A stretch of DNA of 64,000 bases, from contig NZ_FXZK01000010.1 of assembly GCF_900184895.1 (NCBI RefSeq), forward strand, positions 1 to 64,000, read 5' to 3'. A model generated the notes under the pieces. It was given only the letters and a program-made list of their open reading frames with translations, was not told where the DNA came from and ran no database searches. Shown here piece by piece: positions 1-9,342 of the stretch. Position 1 is the first letter of the stretch. Each line of letters opens with the position of its first letter. The translations under genes were made by a program, and so were the position numbers. This DNA comes from Flavimaricola marinus. GTDB lineage: Bacteria > Pseudomonadota > Alphaproteobacteria > Rhodobacterales > Rhodobacteraceae.

Positions 1-120
1 CAAAACCTCCGGAAACTGGCGAAATTGGTCCCAGAAGCATCGCCAGCGTGAAGGGCAACGAGGCTGGCCAGCTTCTCGCTCAGCATCAAGCTCACCAAAA
101 CCCCCACTTTTTCAACAGTA
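1..120 (-). other. Possible mobile-element remnant at the window edge
   Basis: On the minus strand one frame stays open from about position 119 to the window edge and would encode a leucine-rich stretch (VSLMLSEKLASLV...). There is no credible start with a ribosome binding site, and the frame runs out of the window. It resembles end fragments I associate with insertion sequences in Rhodobacterales, but that is memory, not proof. Its position beside two lower-GC acetyltransferase genes fits an accessory region. No inverted repeats or transposase motifs are visible. Confidence 0.18.
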
Positions 121-173
121 TCCGGACAAAGTGAGCTTTCGCTGCGGCTGCGCCAATGTCTGCATTGCATTTC

Positions 174-776
174 TTAGAGCGACTTGACCATTAGCACCCA
201 ATCTTGGCCTGGCCCTTTCCAGTCACCCTTGAACATAGGGCGTCTGGCTATTTCTTCGAAGCCACTACGTTCATAAAGGCGGATCGCCGGAATGCTGGCA
301 TCGGAGACCACCAGTGCGATGCGGGAATGTCCGCCAGCGCGTGCCATGCTTTGCGCTTGCGCCATCAAACGGGCACCATGTCCTAAGCCGCGATATGCGG
401 GCAGCGTTGCGATCACGTTCAGGCACCATGCTTCTGGGACGAGGTTTTCCAGTTCCATTAGTGGGACCCACTCGGCATCGACGCCTTCGAGCGAAGCCGG
501 TTCGGCTCCGTGGGGTTGTCCCATCATGACCGCCTCGACACCGGACCCTTGATCGAGCACGACGATGTTCCATCCGGACTCTATCTGCTCGAACTGTTGA
601 TGACGGCCTTGTTCCCAAGGATCACCGTTTGTGCCTGCCATTCGCTTCCAGACTGTTAGGAGTATGCCGCCAGATGCCATGTCGTTAAGCCGCGCAACGG
701 TGTCGGCATCTTCGGGTTTGAAAGGACGCAACGGAGGAGCAAGTGCGACTGATAGATTTGACCTGATTTGCGTCAC
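174..776 (-). CDS. GNAT family N-acetyltransferase
   Basis: This 200-residue protein should transfer an acetyl group from acetyl-CoA to an unknown amine; the substrate cannot be read from the sequence. The acetyl-CoA binding motif A is visible at about residues 122-145 (ATLPAYRGLGHG, with the R-x-x-G-x-G pattern at R129-G134). The C-terminal motif LYERSGF lies at about 168-173, as in typical GNAT enzymes. The start is a GTG preceded by AAGGA about 7 nt upstream. Base composition is lower in GC than in the genes beyond 1.4 kb, and the next gene downstream in the window is a second unrelated GNAT, so this looks like an accessory segment. Family assignment is firm, function is not. Confidence 0.85.
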   Translation of the reverse strand: MTQIRSNLSVALAPPLRPFKPEDADTVARLNDMASGGILLTVWKRMAGTNGDPWEQGRHQQFEQIESGWNIVVLDQGSGVEAVMMGQPHGAEPASLEGVDAEWVPLMELENLVPEAWCLNVIATLPAYRGLGHGARLMAQAQSMARAGGHSRIALVVSDASIPAIRLYERSGFEEIARRPMFKGDWKGPGQDWVLMVKSL

Positions 777-825
777 TGGATTTCCTTCAGCTTTCTAAGT
801 TGGGTGGAATCAAGCCAATTGCAAA

Positions 826-1311
826 TCACAGCGTCAAAGACATTTCATGCCAAACCATCCCACCGTGTTCGGAGGCTGAGGGTTGCTGATAGACATATCC
901 AAACTTCTCATAGAGCTGCACGTGTTGCTCCTTGCACATGAGATGAATGGCCTCCTTGCCCCGCCCCCTCATGCGTTTCTCGAACTCGACTAACAGTGCC
1001 TTTGAGTAGCCTTTCCCTTGATGCTCGGGATCGACAACAACTGACAAGATGACCACATTCGGTGCGTCTGGATCGTGACCGATGAGTTCCTTGAACTCTT
1101 CGTCTGACATCTCGACATTGTTTGCACATCCGGAATTGATGAACCCTACAACTTGACCATCGATTTCAAGGATCAGAAAACCTTCTGGATAGGTCCCAAT
1201 GCGCTTTGCGATTTTCGCAAGGCTAGCTGCCTCGTCGCCTTCGTAGGCATCGGTCTCTATTTCAAAGCAGCGATTTGCGTCGGTAGGTTTGGCGTTTCGA
1301 AATTCGTTCAT
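826..1311 (-). CDS. GNAT family N-acetyltransferase
   Basis: This is a 161-residue GNAT domain protein. The core acetyl-CoA loop is at residues 94-103 (DPEHQGKGYS), followed by LYEKFGY at about 133-139, a usual GNAT C-terminal signature. A conserved VVVDPEHQGKG strand-loop-helix is clear. It lies 49 nt upstream of the other GNAT gene on the same strand and could share a transcript with it, but the two proteins are not close paralogues. The composition is AT-richer than the neighbouring core genes, which supports acquisition as part of an accessory block ending near 1.3 kb. The substrate is unknown; small GNATs of this size act on antibiotics, amines or protein N-termini. Confidence 0.85.
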   Translation of the reverse strand: MNEFRNAKPTDANRCFEIETDAYEGDEAASLAKIAKRIGTYPEGFLILEIDGQVVGFINSGCANNVEMSDEEFKELIGHDPDAPNVVILSVVVDPEHQGKGYSKALLVEFEKRMRGRGKEAIHLMCKEQHVQLYEKFGYVYQQPSASEHGGMVWHEMSLTL

Positions 1312-1451
1312 GCGACTACACTATTCGGGATGGATCAAGTTGCAAAGCCGCCGTTCGCACTGCTCGCAGCATCCGGCACTCTGGGCTCAAACCCGCCGTT
1401 TGCCGCGCACCCCGGATTGCCTCGCTCTGCCCACTCCACTAGATATCGCAA

Positions 1452-2093
1452 ATGCTTCGCCCAACCGCCCTTGCCCTCGCCTTGCTGCCCGCCCCGCTGG
1501 CCGCTCATCCGCATGTCTTTGTCGAGGCGCAGGTGGGCCTTGTCTTTGACGGCGCGGCGCTGGTCGGGGTCCGCCTGTCGTGGACCTATGACGATTTCTT
1601 TTCGCTGCTGCTGACCGAGGATCTGGGCGTCGATCCCGATGGCGACATGGTCCTGACCGAGGAAGAGCTGGAGATCGTGCGTGCCTCCGTGCTCGATTGG
1701 CCTGCGGATTATGCCGGCGATCTGGTGCTGACCGGTCCGGCCGGCGAGCTGCCTCTTGGCCCCCGCATCGACGCCGAGGTCGAGGTGATCGAGGGCCGCA
1801 TCATCGAGAGCCATCTGCGTCTGCTCGCGGATCCGGTGGACCCCGGCCCGCAGGGCGTGGCGGTGCAGGTCTACGACCCGTTCTACTACGTCGCCTATCA
1901 GGTGGTCGGCGAGATCGCGATCGAGGGCACCGACGCCTGTGCCGCCGCCTACACCCCTGCCGATCTGGAGGCGGCCTATGCGCTGCTCGACGAGCTCCTC
2001 TATGGCCGCCCGGCCAGCGATGTCGGCCCCGAGGAAGAGTTCCCCATGGTCGGCGTGGCCTTTGCCGATACCGTGATGGTCACATGCGACTGA
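1452..2093 (+). CDS. DUF1007 family periplasmic protein, partner of NicO metal transporter
   Basis: A 213-residue exported protein of the DUF1007 family. Residues 1-18 form a signal peptide ([12 protein letters not shown]) and the mature protein begins with the typical HPHVF motif, where histidines are likely metal ligands. Members are usually encoded directly before a NicO/RcnA-type permease, as here: the stop codon overlaps the following gene by 10 nt. Family knowledge links the pair to nickel, cobalt or zinc handling, probably as an accessory protein presenting or removing metal in the periplasm. No strong Shine-Dalgarno sequence precedes the chosen ATG, but the signal peptide starts exactly there. 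No metal-regulator operator could be recognised upstream. Confidence 0.82.
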   Translation: MLRPTALALALLPAPLAAHPHVFVEAQVGLVFDGAALVGVRLSWTYDDFFSLLLTEDLGVDPDGDMVLTEEELEIVRASVLDWPADYAGDLVLTGPAGELPLGPRIDAEVEVIEGRIIESHLRLLADPVDPGPQGVAVQVYDPFYYVAYQVVGEIAIEGTDACAAAYTPADLEAAYALLDELLYGRPASDVGPEEEFPMVGVAFADTVMVTCD

Positions 2094-3025
2094 GGGCGCT
2101 GTGGCTGCTGCCGCTGGCGCTGTTCGGCGCGGCGGCGCTCTGGCTCTGGGGCTTTGGCGGGGCAGGGCAGGTGGCCCGCTTTGCCGCCGAGGGTCAGCGC
2201 GACGTGCAGAACGCGATGGCGGGTGCCTTGCGGTCGCTGCGTGCGGGAGAGCCGGGGGCGCTGGTGTCGCTCTGGACACTGTGCTTTGCCTACGGGTTCT
2301 TCCATGCGGCCGGCCCCGGTCACGGCAAGCTGGTGATCGGCGGCTACGGTCTGGCGCGCCGGGTGCCGATGCTGCGGCTCAGCGCCCTGGCCGTCGGAAG
2401 CAGTCTGGCCCAGGCCGCCACCGCCGTCCTGCTGGTCTATGCCAGTGTGCTGGCGCTTGGCTGGAGCCGCGAGCGGATGCAGGGCCTTGCCGAGGGCCGG
2501 ATGACCGATCTGAGCTATGCGCTGATCGCGGGTCTGGGCCTGTGGCTGGTCGTGCGCGGGTCACGGGCGCTCTGGCGGAACCGGGTGGCCCCAACCGGGC
2601 CAGAGGCGGCAGCCGAAGGCCACCACTCCGATCACGACCATGTCGGCCATGGCGCCGACTGCGCCGTCTGTGGCCATGCCCACGGCCCCAGTCTGGCCGA
2701 GGCCGAACAGGTCCGCTCGCTGCGTGACGCGGTAGCCGTCATCGGGGCGGTCGCGGTCCGTCCCTGCACCGGGGCGTTGTTCCTGCTGATCCTGTGCTGG
2801 CGCTTCGGCATCGATGCGGCGGGCATCGCGGGGGCCTTCATCATGGGGCTCGGCACCGCCTGCGTGACGCTCGTGGTCGCCCTTGCCGCCGTCAGCCTGC
2901 GCGAGAGCGCCTTGCTGCGTGTCGCATCCGGCCCGGCGGTCCCACGGGCGATGGCGCTGATCGAAGCGCTCGCGGGCGCGTTGGTCTTTGCGGTGGCGCT
3001 GCAGTTGCTGCTGCGCGGCATATAA
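2084..3025 (+). CDS. NicO/RcnA-family nickel/cobalt transporter
   Basis: A 313-residue inner-membrane protein of the NicO family. The first helix is at residues 4-23. The signature HAAGPGHGK occurs at about 74-82 and RPCTGAL at about 226-232, both hallmarks of nickel/cobalt exporters of the RcnA type. Between the halves, residues 179-201 form a cytoplasmic loop very rich in histidine ([12 protein letters not shown]) with two cysteines, a likely metal-binding sensor or buffer. The ATG at 2084 lies inside the end of the DUF1007 gene, so translation is coupled. Export of Ni2+ or Co2+ is the usual role, but related proteins paired with DUF1007 have also been proposed to act in uptake; direction is therefore inferred. 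Confidence 0.85.
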   Translation: MRLRALWLLPLALFGAAALWLWGFGGAGQVARFAAEGQRDVQNAMAGALRSLRAGEPGALVSLWTLCFAYGFFHAAGPGHGKLVIGGYGLARRVPMLRLSALAVGSSLAQAATAVLLVYASVLALGWSRERMQGLAEGRMTDLSYALIAGLGLWLVVRGSRALWRNRVAPTGPEAAAEGHHSDHDHVGHGADCAVCGHAHGPSLAEAEQVRSLRDAVAVIGAVAVRPCTGALFLLILCWRFGIDAAGIAGAFIMGLGTACVTLVVALAAVSLRESALLRVASGPAVPRAMALIEALAGALVFAVALQLLLRGI

Positions 3026-3067
3026 GCCGTCTGGACTGACCGCGCCGCCGGGCGTAAGGCTGCCCAC

Positions 3068-4444
3068 ATGACTGCAAATCCCCTGACATACCGCGAACAC
3101 GCAAAGCTGCTGCTGGCGCTTGGATTGCCTTTGGTCGGCACCAGCGTGGCAGGGTTTGCCATCCACATGACCGACACGCTGATGCTCGGCTGGTACAGCG
3201 TCACGGCGTTGGCGGCGGCGACGATTGCCTCGTCGTTCTGGTTCATCACCTTTATCGTCGGCGCGGGCTTTGGCCGGGCCGTGGTGCCCCTCGTCGCCGA
3301 GGCGGTGGCGCAGGACGACGAGACGACCGCCCGCCGGGTGACCCGGATGGCGCTATGGCTGTCGGTGGCGTTCGGCTGCGTCGCGGTGGCGGTGCTGTGG
3401 GAATCCGAGGCGCTGTTTCTGGCCATCGGGCAGACCCCGACCGTGGCCGCGGAGGCGCAGAACTACATGCGGATCGCGGTCTTCGGGATGTTTCCGGCGC
3501 TGATCGGCAACGTGATCCGATCCTACCTCGCCGCACAGGGCCTGACGGCGGTGCAGTTGTGGATCACCGTGGGGGCGCTGCTCCTGAATGTGCTGGCCAA
3601 CTACGTGCTGATCTTTGGCAATTTCGGAGCGCCGGAAATGGGCATCAAGGGTGCTGCCGTGGCCTCGATCCTCGTGCAGTCGGTGCAGGCCATCGTCCTG
3701 TGCTGGTACGCCCATTGGAAGCTGCCCGAGGTGCGCCTGTTTCAGCGCATCTGGAAGGCCGACCCCGGCGCGTTGCTCACCGTGTTTCGCCTCGGCGGGC
3801 CGATTGGCCTGACCGGGTTGGCCGAGGGCGGCCTGTTTGCGGCGAGCGCGGTGATGATGGGCTGGATCGGTGAAGTGGAGCTGGCCGCCCACGGCATCGC
3901 TCTGCAACTGGCCGGTCTGACCTTCATGTTTCACGTCGGCATGGCCGAAGCCGCCACCGTCCGGGCCGGCCGCGCCTTTGGCCACCGCGACCGCGCCGAG
4001 CTCGCCATGGCGGGCCAGACCGCCTATGCCGTGGGGCTCGGCTTTTCGGTGCTGGTGGTGACGCTGTTCGTCACCATGCCGGGCCTGCTGATCAGTCTGT
4101 TCGTCGATCCGTCGGAGCCGCAGCGCGCCGAGTTGATCGCCGTCGGCACCAGCCTGCTTCTGGTCGCCGCCCTGTTCCAGCTTGTCGATGCGGGCCAGAT
4201 TCTGGCCCTGAGTCTGTTGCGCGGGGTGCAGGACACCGCGGTGCCGATGTGGATGGCCATCGGCAGCTATTGGGCCGTTGGCCTGCCTGCCGGCTACCTC
4301 ATGGGATTTGTCTTTGGCTGGGGCGGCATCGGCATCTGGTTCGGCCTGACCGTCGGGCTGGGCGCCGCGGCCCTGTCGCTGGGCTGGCGCTTCTGGGGCG
4401 GGTCGATCGAGCGGGCGGCTATTCCGCGGCCGCCGGCCCCTTAG
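3068..4444 (+). CDS. MATE family multidrug/toxic compound efflux transporter
   Basis: A 458-residue polytopic membrane protein with about twelve hydrophobic segments arranged as two homologous halves, the normal size and layout for MATE (NorM-like) cation-coupled antiporters. Family features include the opening segment LLALGLPLVGTSVAGFAIHM, the FGRAVVPLVAEA motif near residue 73 and the GPIGLTGLAEGGLF segment beginning the second half. It starts 42 nt after the NicO gene on the same strand and could be co-transcribed, but no functional link to metal is visible. Substrates cannot be predicted. Its 3' end overlaps the convergent gene ending at 4419 by 26 nt, so the two transcripts share antisense ends. 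Confidence 0.9.
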   Translation: MTANPLTYREHAKLLLALGLPLVGTSVAGFAIHMTDTLMLGWYSVTALAAATIASSFWFITFIVGAGFGRAVVPLVAEAVAQDDETTARRVTRMALWLSVAFGCVAVAVLWESEALFLAIGQTPTVAAEAQNYMRIAVFGMFPALIGNVIRSYLAAQGLTAVQLWITVGALLLNVLANYVLIFGNFGAPEMGIKGAAVASILVQSVQAIVLCWYAHWKLPEVRLFQRIWKADPGALLTVFRLGGPIGLTGLAEGGLFAASAVMMGWIGEVELAAHGIALQLAGLTFMFHVGMAEAATVRAGRAFGHRDRAELAMAGQTAYAVGLGFSVLVVTLFVTMPGLLISLFVDPSEPQRAELIAVGTSLLLVAALFQLVDAGQILALSLLRGVQDTAVPMWMAIGSYWAVGLPAGYLMGFVFGWGGIGIWFGLTVGLGAAALSLGWRFWGGSIERAAIPRPPAP

Positions 4445-4859
4445 CCTCCTTGCCGTCGGCGGCCTTGATCAGCCGGTCCGCCTTCTTGCGCACCAGAACC
4501 GACCGCAGGTCGTGCATCGCCAGCAAGAGCGCGTCGGTCACGTCCTCGAGCTGCTCTTCCGAGGCTTTGGACTGCGCCCATTGCGTCGTCAGATTCAGAT
4601 AGTCGACCGCCCGGTGGATGTCGTCGATGTCGCGCTTGGCCAGCAGCGCGATCCGCTCTGTCAGCCAGTCCTTGATCACCGTCAGGTCTTGCTCCGAGAG
4701 CACCCTGTCGCCCTGCGGCTTGATATCGCCGTTGCGCACGTTGACGACGGCGATCTGGTCCATCTCGATCCGCCGCTGCCGGTTTTCGGTATCCACACGA
4801 AACACAGCCGCCCCGTTTTCGCGGATGCGAAAGTAATAGTCGGGAAGCTCTGCGCCCAT
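4419..4859 (-). CDS. Conserved hypothetical protein, 146 aa
   Basis: I do not recognise a named family. The N-terminal half is predicted beta-rich (MGAELPDYYFRIRENGAAVF, then RRIEMDQIAVVNVRNGDI), followed by a helical region at about 50-135 with heptad-like spacing and a basic, alanine-rich tail. No signal peptide or membrane segment is present, so it is probably cytosolic. I chose the internal ATG at 4859 because AAGGG sits about 9 nt upstream; an in-frame ATG at 4928 would add 23 residues without such a site. The gene overlaps the 3' end of the MATE gene by 26 nt. An inverted repeat at 5007-5029 lies upstream and might control it. Confidence 0.6.
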   Translation of the reverse strand: MGAELPDYYFRIRENGAAVFRVDTENRQRRIEMDQIAVVNVRNGDIKPQGDRVLSEQDLTVIKDWLTERIALLAKRDIDDIHRAVDYLNLTTQWAQSKASEEQLEDVTDALLLAMHDLRSVLVRKKADRLIKAADGKEAKGPAAAE

Positions 4860-5164
4860 GAATGATGCCCTTAGCCTGTCGCGCGTGGCGGAATACGTTG
4901 GAATTTGAGGGGATCGTAGCAAATCCATTCCCGTCGCGCCAGCGGCCGATCACCCATTGGCCGGCCTCTTGGCAAACTGTTTGAAAACGGGCACAGCCGC
5001 GCAATTGTTTCCCAAAGGGAAACAATGTGCGATCTACGAGGATTTCGCCCTGCAACGCCCGGCAGATCGCCGGTGAGGGCCGTTCAGCCTTGGATTGCGG
5101 GCGCCGCGTGGTGCTCCACCCGGTCGCGCCCCGTCCCGCCCCGTTGCCCGGTGCCGGTTCGCCG
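4860..5164. other. Intergenic region of 305 nt
   Basis: This stretch separates the end of the aspartate aminotransferase gene from the 146-residue hypothetical gene, both on the minus strand. The only structured element I can see is the perfect inverted repeat at 5007-5029. No open frame with a ribosome binding site is supported, and no rho-independent terminator with a U-tract follows the aminotransferase gene. Confidence 0.6.
5007..5029. promoter_or_regulatory. Perfect inverted repeat, candidate operator
   Basis: ATTGTTTCCC and its reverse complement GGGAAACAAT are separated by AAA, a perfect 10-bp dyad. It lies 148 nt upstream of the 146-residue gene's start (4859) and 136 nt downstream of the aminotransferase stop. 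There is no U-tract on either strand, so an operator is more likely than a terminator. The binding protein is unknown. Confidence 0.4.
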
Positions 5165-6415
<1,251 letters not shown>

Positions 6416-6460
6416 TCATATGGCGGGCCGAGCGACCAAGCAAGCGAGAAGGAGGCCGTG

Positions 6461-6913
6461 ATGACGCGCACCGACGCCACGATTGACGCCGAGACTGACA
6501 CCGACACCGAAGTTCCCACCGACGCTGCCAATTCGGATTGGTACGGCGAGGAAACCGCCACCTTTGGCGACCGGCTTGCCGGCGCCCGCGAGGCCGCCGG
6601 CCTAACGCAATCGGAGGTGGCACACCGGTTGGGCGTCAAGACGGCGACCCTGCGCAAGTGGGAAGACGATCTGGCCGAGCCGCGCGCCAACCGGCTGACC
6701 ATGCTCGCCGGCATGACCGGCGTGTCGCTGACATGGCTGATGACCGGCCGCGGCGAGGGGCCGGAGGCCCCCGGCGAAGAGCCCGACATGTCCGACGACG
6801 TCAAGACGATGCTCGACGAGATGCGCGTGCTGCGCAGCCAGATGGCCGTGGCGACCTCGCAGCTTGCCGCCCTTGAAAAGCGCCTGCGCAAGACCCTCAG
6901 CCAGCCGCAGTAA
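6461..6913 (+). CDS. XRE-family helix-turn-helix regulator
   Basis: A 150-residue protein with a Cro/C1-type HTH domain at about residues 36-95 (LAGAREAAGLTQSEVAHRLGV is the first part of it). An acidic, threonine-rich leader of about 30 residues precedes the domain. The C-terminal segment at about 112-148 (MLDEMRVLRSQMAVATSQL) is a predicted coiled coil that would allow dimerisation. The ATG at 6461 has an excellent ribosome binding site (AGAAGGAGG). It lies 34 nt before sdhE on the same strand and is divergent from the aspartate aminotransferase gene. Targets are not known. An upstream extension of the frame to 5027 is antisense to the aminotransferase and was discarded. Confidence 0.85.
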   Translation: MTRTDATIDAETDTDTEVPTDAANSDWYGEETATFGDRLAGAREAAGLTQSEVAHRLGVKTATLRKWEDDLAEPRANRLTMLAGMTGVSLTWLMTGRGEGPEAPGEEPDMSDDVKTMLDEMRVLRSQMAVATSQLAALEKRLRKTLSQPQ

Positions 6914-6947
6914 CCGCAACCGCCGATCCAGCCAGAAGAGCCTGCCC

Positions 6948-7247
6948 ATGACCACGCCCGAACCCCGCGACACCGCGATCAAGCGGCTGAAGATGCGCTC
7001 CATGCGGCGCGGCATCAAGGAGATGGACCTGATCCTGTCGGATTTTGCCGGGCGCGCACTGGACGGGATGGAGCCGGCCGAACTGCTGCTCTATGACCAG
7101 CTTCTCGAAGAGAACGACCACGACATCTATGGCTGGGTCAACGGCCAGTTTGCCGTGCCCGAGCACTATGCCGAGATGATCGCGCGGATCGCTGACGGCG
7201 CCAGAGGGATCGTGCGTCCGGGCGTATTTGGTGGGGCAATTGAATAA
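6948..7247 (+). CDS. sdhE: Succinate dehydrogenase assembly factor SdhE (FAD assembly)
   Basis: A 99-residue protein of the SdhE/Sdh5 (DUF339) family, which promotes covalent attachment of FAD to the flavoprotein subunit of succinate dehydrogenase. The key RGxxE motif is present at residues 21-25 (RGIKE), within RLKMRSMRRGIKEMDLIL, and the helical remainder (LLLYDQLLEENDHDIYGWV) matches the family. Length is typical. It sits between the XRE regulator and a MarR-type regulator, all co-directional. The upstream 28 codons of the open frame belong to the previous gene's 3' end and were not included. Confidence 0.92.
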   Translation: MTTPEPRDTAIKRLKMRSMRRGIKEMDLILSDFAGRALDGMEPAELLLYDQLLEENDHDIYGWVNGQFAVPEHYAEMIARIADGARGIVRPGVFGGAIE

Positions 7248-7357
7248 AAATGGCAGCTTTTAGGCTTTTTTGGGCCGCCGAACCAAGGATCGCTTAACCG
7301 CTTGTTGGACATTTTGCTTCAATTCTGACCGTCAAACAGGAAGACGGAGACTGGAGC

Positions 7358-7867
7358 ATGAGCGTGCATTCAAACCTTGACGACACCCGGAGTGCGGGTC
7401 GTCAGGCAGCCTTTATGAACGGCTATCTGGAGGCGTTGACGCTTGTCGAACGGCTTCACCGGCTGTTGCTGGATGTCATCAAAGACGAATTCGAGCGCGT
7501 CGGCGTGCTGGAGATCAACGCGGTGCAGGCGCTGCTGTTGTTCAACATCGGCGACAACGAGGTAACCGCGGGCGAGCTGAAATCGCGCGGCTACTATCAG
7601 GGCAGCAACGTCAGCTACAACCTCAAGAAGCTGGTCGAGATGGGATATATGCACCACCAACGCTGCGAGATCGACCGCCGGTCGGTGCGCGTCCGTCTGA
7701 CCGACAAGGGCCGCAAGATCCGCGACGTGGTGACCGACCTGTTCATGGGCCATTCCGAAGGGCTGATGACGCGCGGCGTGCTGGATATGAACGGGATCGA
7801 CAACATCACCACCTCGCTGCGCAGGGTCGAACGCTATTGGAGCGAGCAGATCCGGTATATCTATTGA
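7358..7867 (+). CDS. MarR-family winged-helix regulator, LdtR-like
   Basis: A 169-residue winged-helix protein. The recognition region is at about residues 55-110 (TAGELKSRGYYQGSNVSYNLKK), and the wing contains RRSVRVRLTDKGRKI, typical of MarR proteins. The long N-terminal helix (LEALTLVERLHRLLLDVI) and the C-terminal YWSEQIRYIY segment resemble the LdtR regulator group of Rhizobiales and Liberibacter, which controls L,D-transpeptidase and stress genes; this assignment is from remembered resemblance. The start has GGAGA upstream (GACGGAGACTGGAGC). A TTGGAC box occurs about 50 nt before the start but no convincing -10 partner is visible. It is convergent with the DUF1194 operon, with only 3 nt between the ends. 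Confidence 0.85.
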   Translation: MSVHSNLDDTRSAGRQAAFMNGYLEALTLVERLHRLLLDVIKDEFERVGVLEINAVQALLLFNIGDNEVTAGELKSRGYYQGSNVSYNLKKLVEMGYMHHQRCEIDRRSVRVRLTDKGRKIRDVVTDLFMGHSEGLMTRGVLDMNGIDNITTSLRRVERYWSEQIRYIY

Positions 7868-7870
7868 CCC

Positions 7871-8635
7871 TCAGTCGGCGCTGACCCGGATCACGGGCAG
7901 CGTGGCGGGGGCCGTCAGGGCAGGTGCGCTATCGGGTTCCGGGCCTGCGCCGATGGCCAGACTGGTCAATTCACGCAGGAGCTTGCGCCGCATCGCCGTC
8001 TCGTAATCCTCGAAGCCGAGCGCGGTTTCGACAAAGGCCCCGAAGCCCCGGATCACATAGGCGGTGTAGTAGGACGACAGCTCCTTGATCTCGGCCAGAC
8101 GCGCGTCGCCGTTGGTGTCGGATGTGCCGATCACCAGCCCGTTGACCGTGATCGGCCGGGGCCCGGAATGGGCCACGTCCTGCGGCCTCGGTCCGGTATT
8201 GGACGGCCCGTCGCCCGAGATATCGAGCGTGAGGGTCAGGCAGTCCGACCGCTGATCCAGCAGGTCGAAGCCGGTCCGCAGCGCCGATCCGATGGCAGTC
8301 GTCAGCGCGCCGTTCTGGCGTTGCGCGGACTGCAGCCTGGCAACGGCCCCAAAGAGCGCGGCCTCGTCGGTGATCGAGGTCCACGGCACCAGAAGCGCCT
8401 GATTCTCCGGCCCGCTCCATTCGTAGACGGCGAGGCTGATCGGTGCTTCGGGCTGGTCCAGCAGCACTGCGCGCACCTCGGGGTCGAGCAGCGCCCCGGC
8501 AAGGCCGTTGATCTGCAGGGCATATTCGCGCGCGTCGACAGAGCCTGACACGTCCAGCCCCAAGGCCAGCGCCTGCCGGCAGTCGGCCGTGACGGGCCCC
8601 GCGATGCAGGCGAGCAGGGCGGCAAGGCGCATCAT
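7871..8635 (-). CDS. DUF1194 family secreted VWA-like protein, second copy
   Basis: A 254-residue exported protein with a signal peptide (AALLACIAGPVTA, residues 5-17). It has a von Willebrand factor A-like fold: the MIDAS motif D-x-S-x-S is at residues 28-32 (DVSGS), with further metal-site elements in LTTAIGSAL and TLDISGDGPSNTG. DUF1194 proteins are periplasmic or surface proteins of unknown function. It is a tandem paralogue of the gene directly upstream, sharing AREYALQ after the MIDAS and GFGAFVETALGFEDYETAMRR near the C terminus. The start codon overlaps the previous stop as ATGA, so translation is coupled. A second ATG at 8632 is an alternative start. The C-terminal 30 residues are proline/alanine-rich. 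Confidence 0.82.
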   Translation of the reverse strand: MMRLAALLACIAGPVTADCRQALALGLDVSGSVDAREYALQINGLAGALLDPEVRAVLLDQPEAPISLAVYEWSGPENQALLVPWTSITDEAALFGAVARLQSAQRQNGALTTAIGSALRTGFDLLDQRSDCLTLTLDISGDGPSNTGPRPQDVAHSGPRPITVNGLVIGTSDTNGDARLAEIKELSSYYTAYVIRGFGAFVETALGFEDYETAMRRKLLRELTSLAIGAGPEPDSAPALTAPATLPVIRVSAD

Positions 8636-9342
8636 CCGGGGCTGACCTCTGCTGTGGGCACGCCGCCGATGACCTGAACCGACAGTTCTGTCAGTAATTT
8701 GCGGCGCATGGCACGGGCATAATCTTCGAACCCGGCGGCGGTTTCCACGAAGGCTCCCGGCCCCCGGATCACGTTCGTGCGGAAATATTCGGGCAAGTCG
8801 GGCGCAAAGTCGGCAATGGGCGAGCGGATCGCCAAGGCGTTCACCGTGACCCCATCGAACGGAAAGGCGGCATAGGCCGACGCCGGGCCGAAGCCCTCGT
8901 TGTTGGTGCCGTCCCCCGACACGTCGATGGTCGAGAACAGGCAGCCCGGATTGTCCTTGAGCACGACCGACGCGTGCCCCAGCGCATAACCGAGGGCGGT
9001 CGGCATATCGGCGCGCGATCGGGTGCTGGCCGCGATGCGCCCCGCGACGTTTGCCAGATCGGCGGGGGTCTCGATCAATGTCCAGTCCGGCAGCAGGGCG
9101 ACCTGATCGTAGCGCCCCGACCATTCGAAGACATAGAGCGCTACCGGCTCAGGCGCCGCAAAGAACGCGCGATTGACGGAGGGGTCCAGCAACGCGCTGG
9201 CCAGTCCGTCCCGTTGCAACGCGTATTCGCGGGCATCGACCGAGGACGAGACGTCGAGCGCGAGGACGAGCGCCAATCGGCACGCCTCGGCGCTTGCGGG
9301 GAGGGCGGCCGCAGCCGCGATGGCCGGGGCCGCCCAGTGCAT
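8632..9342 (-). CDS. DUF1194 family secreted VWA-like protein, first copy
   Basis: A 236-residue exported protein, signal peptide about residues 1-18 (AIAAAAALPASA). The VWA-type MIDAS is D30-x-S32-x-S34 (DVSSS), with a conserved threonine in MPTALGYAL and a later aspartate in TIDVSGDGTNNEG, so all parts of a divalent cation site are present. The ATG at 9342 shares its A with the TGA of the glyoxalase gene (TGATG), and the gene's own stop overlaps the next paralogue, so three genes form one coupled unit. A longer frame up to 9615 exists but runs inside the glyoxalase gene and lacks support. Function is unknown; VWA folds usually mediate protein-protein contacts. Confidence 0.82.
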   Translation of the reverse strand: MHWAAPAIAAAAALPASAEACRLALVLALDVSSSVDAREYALQRDGLASALLDPSVNRAFFAAPEPVALYVFEWSGRYDQVALLPDWTLIETPADLANVAGRIAASTRSRADMPTALGYALGHASVVLKDNPGCLFSTIDVSGDGTNNEGFGPASAYAAFPFDGVTVNALAIRSPIADFAPDLPEYFRTNVIRGPGAFVETAAGFEDYARAMRRKLLTELSVQVIGGVPTAEVSPG

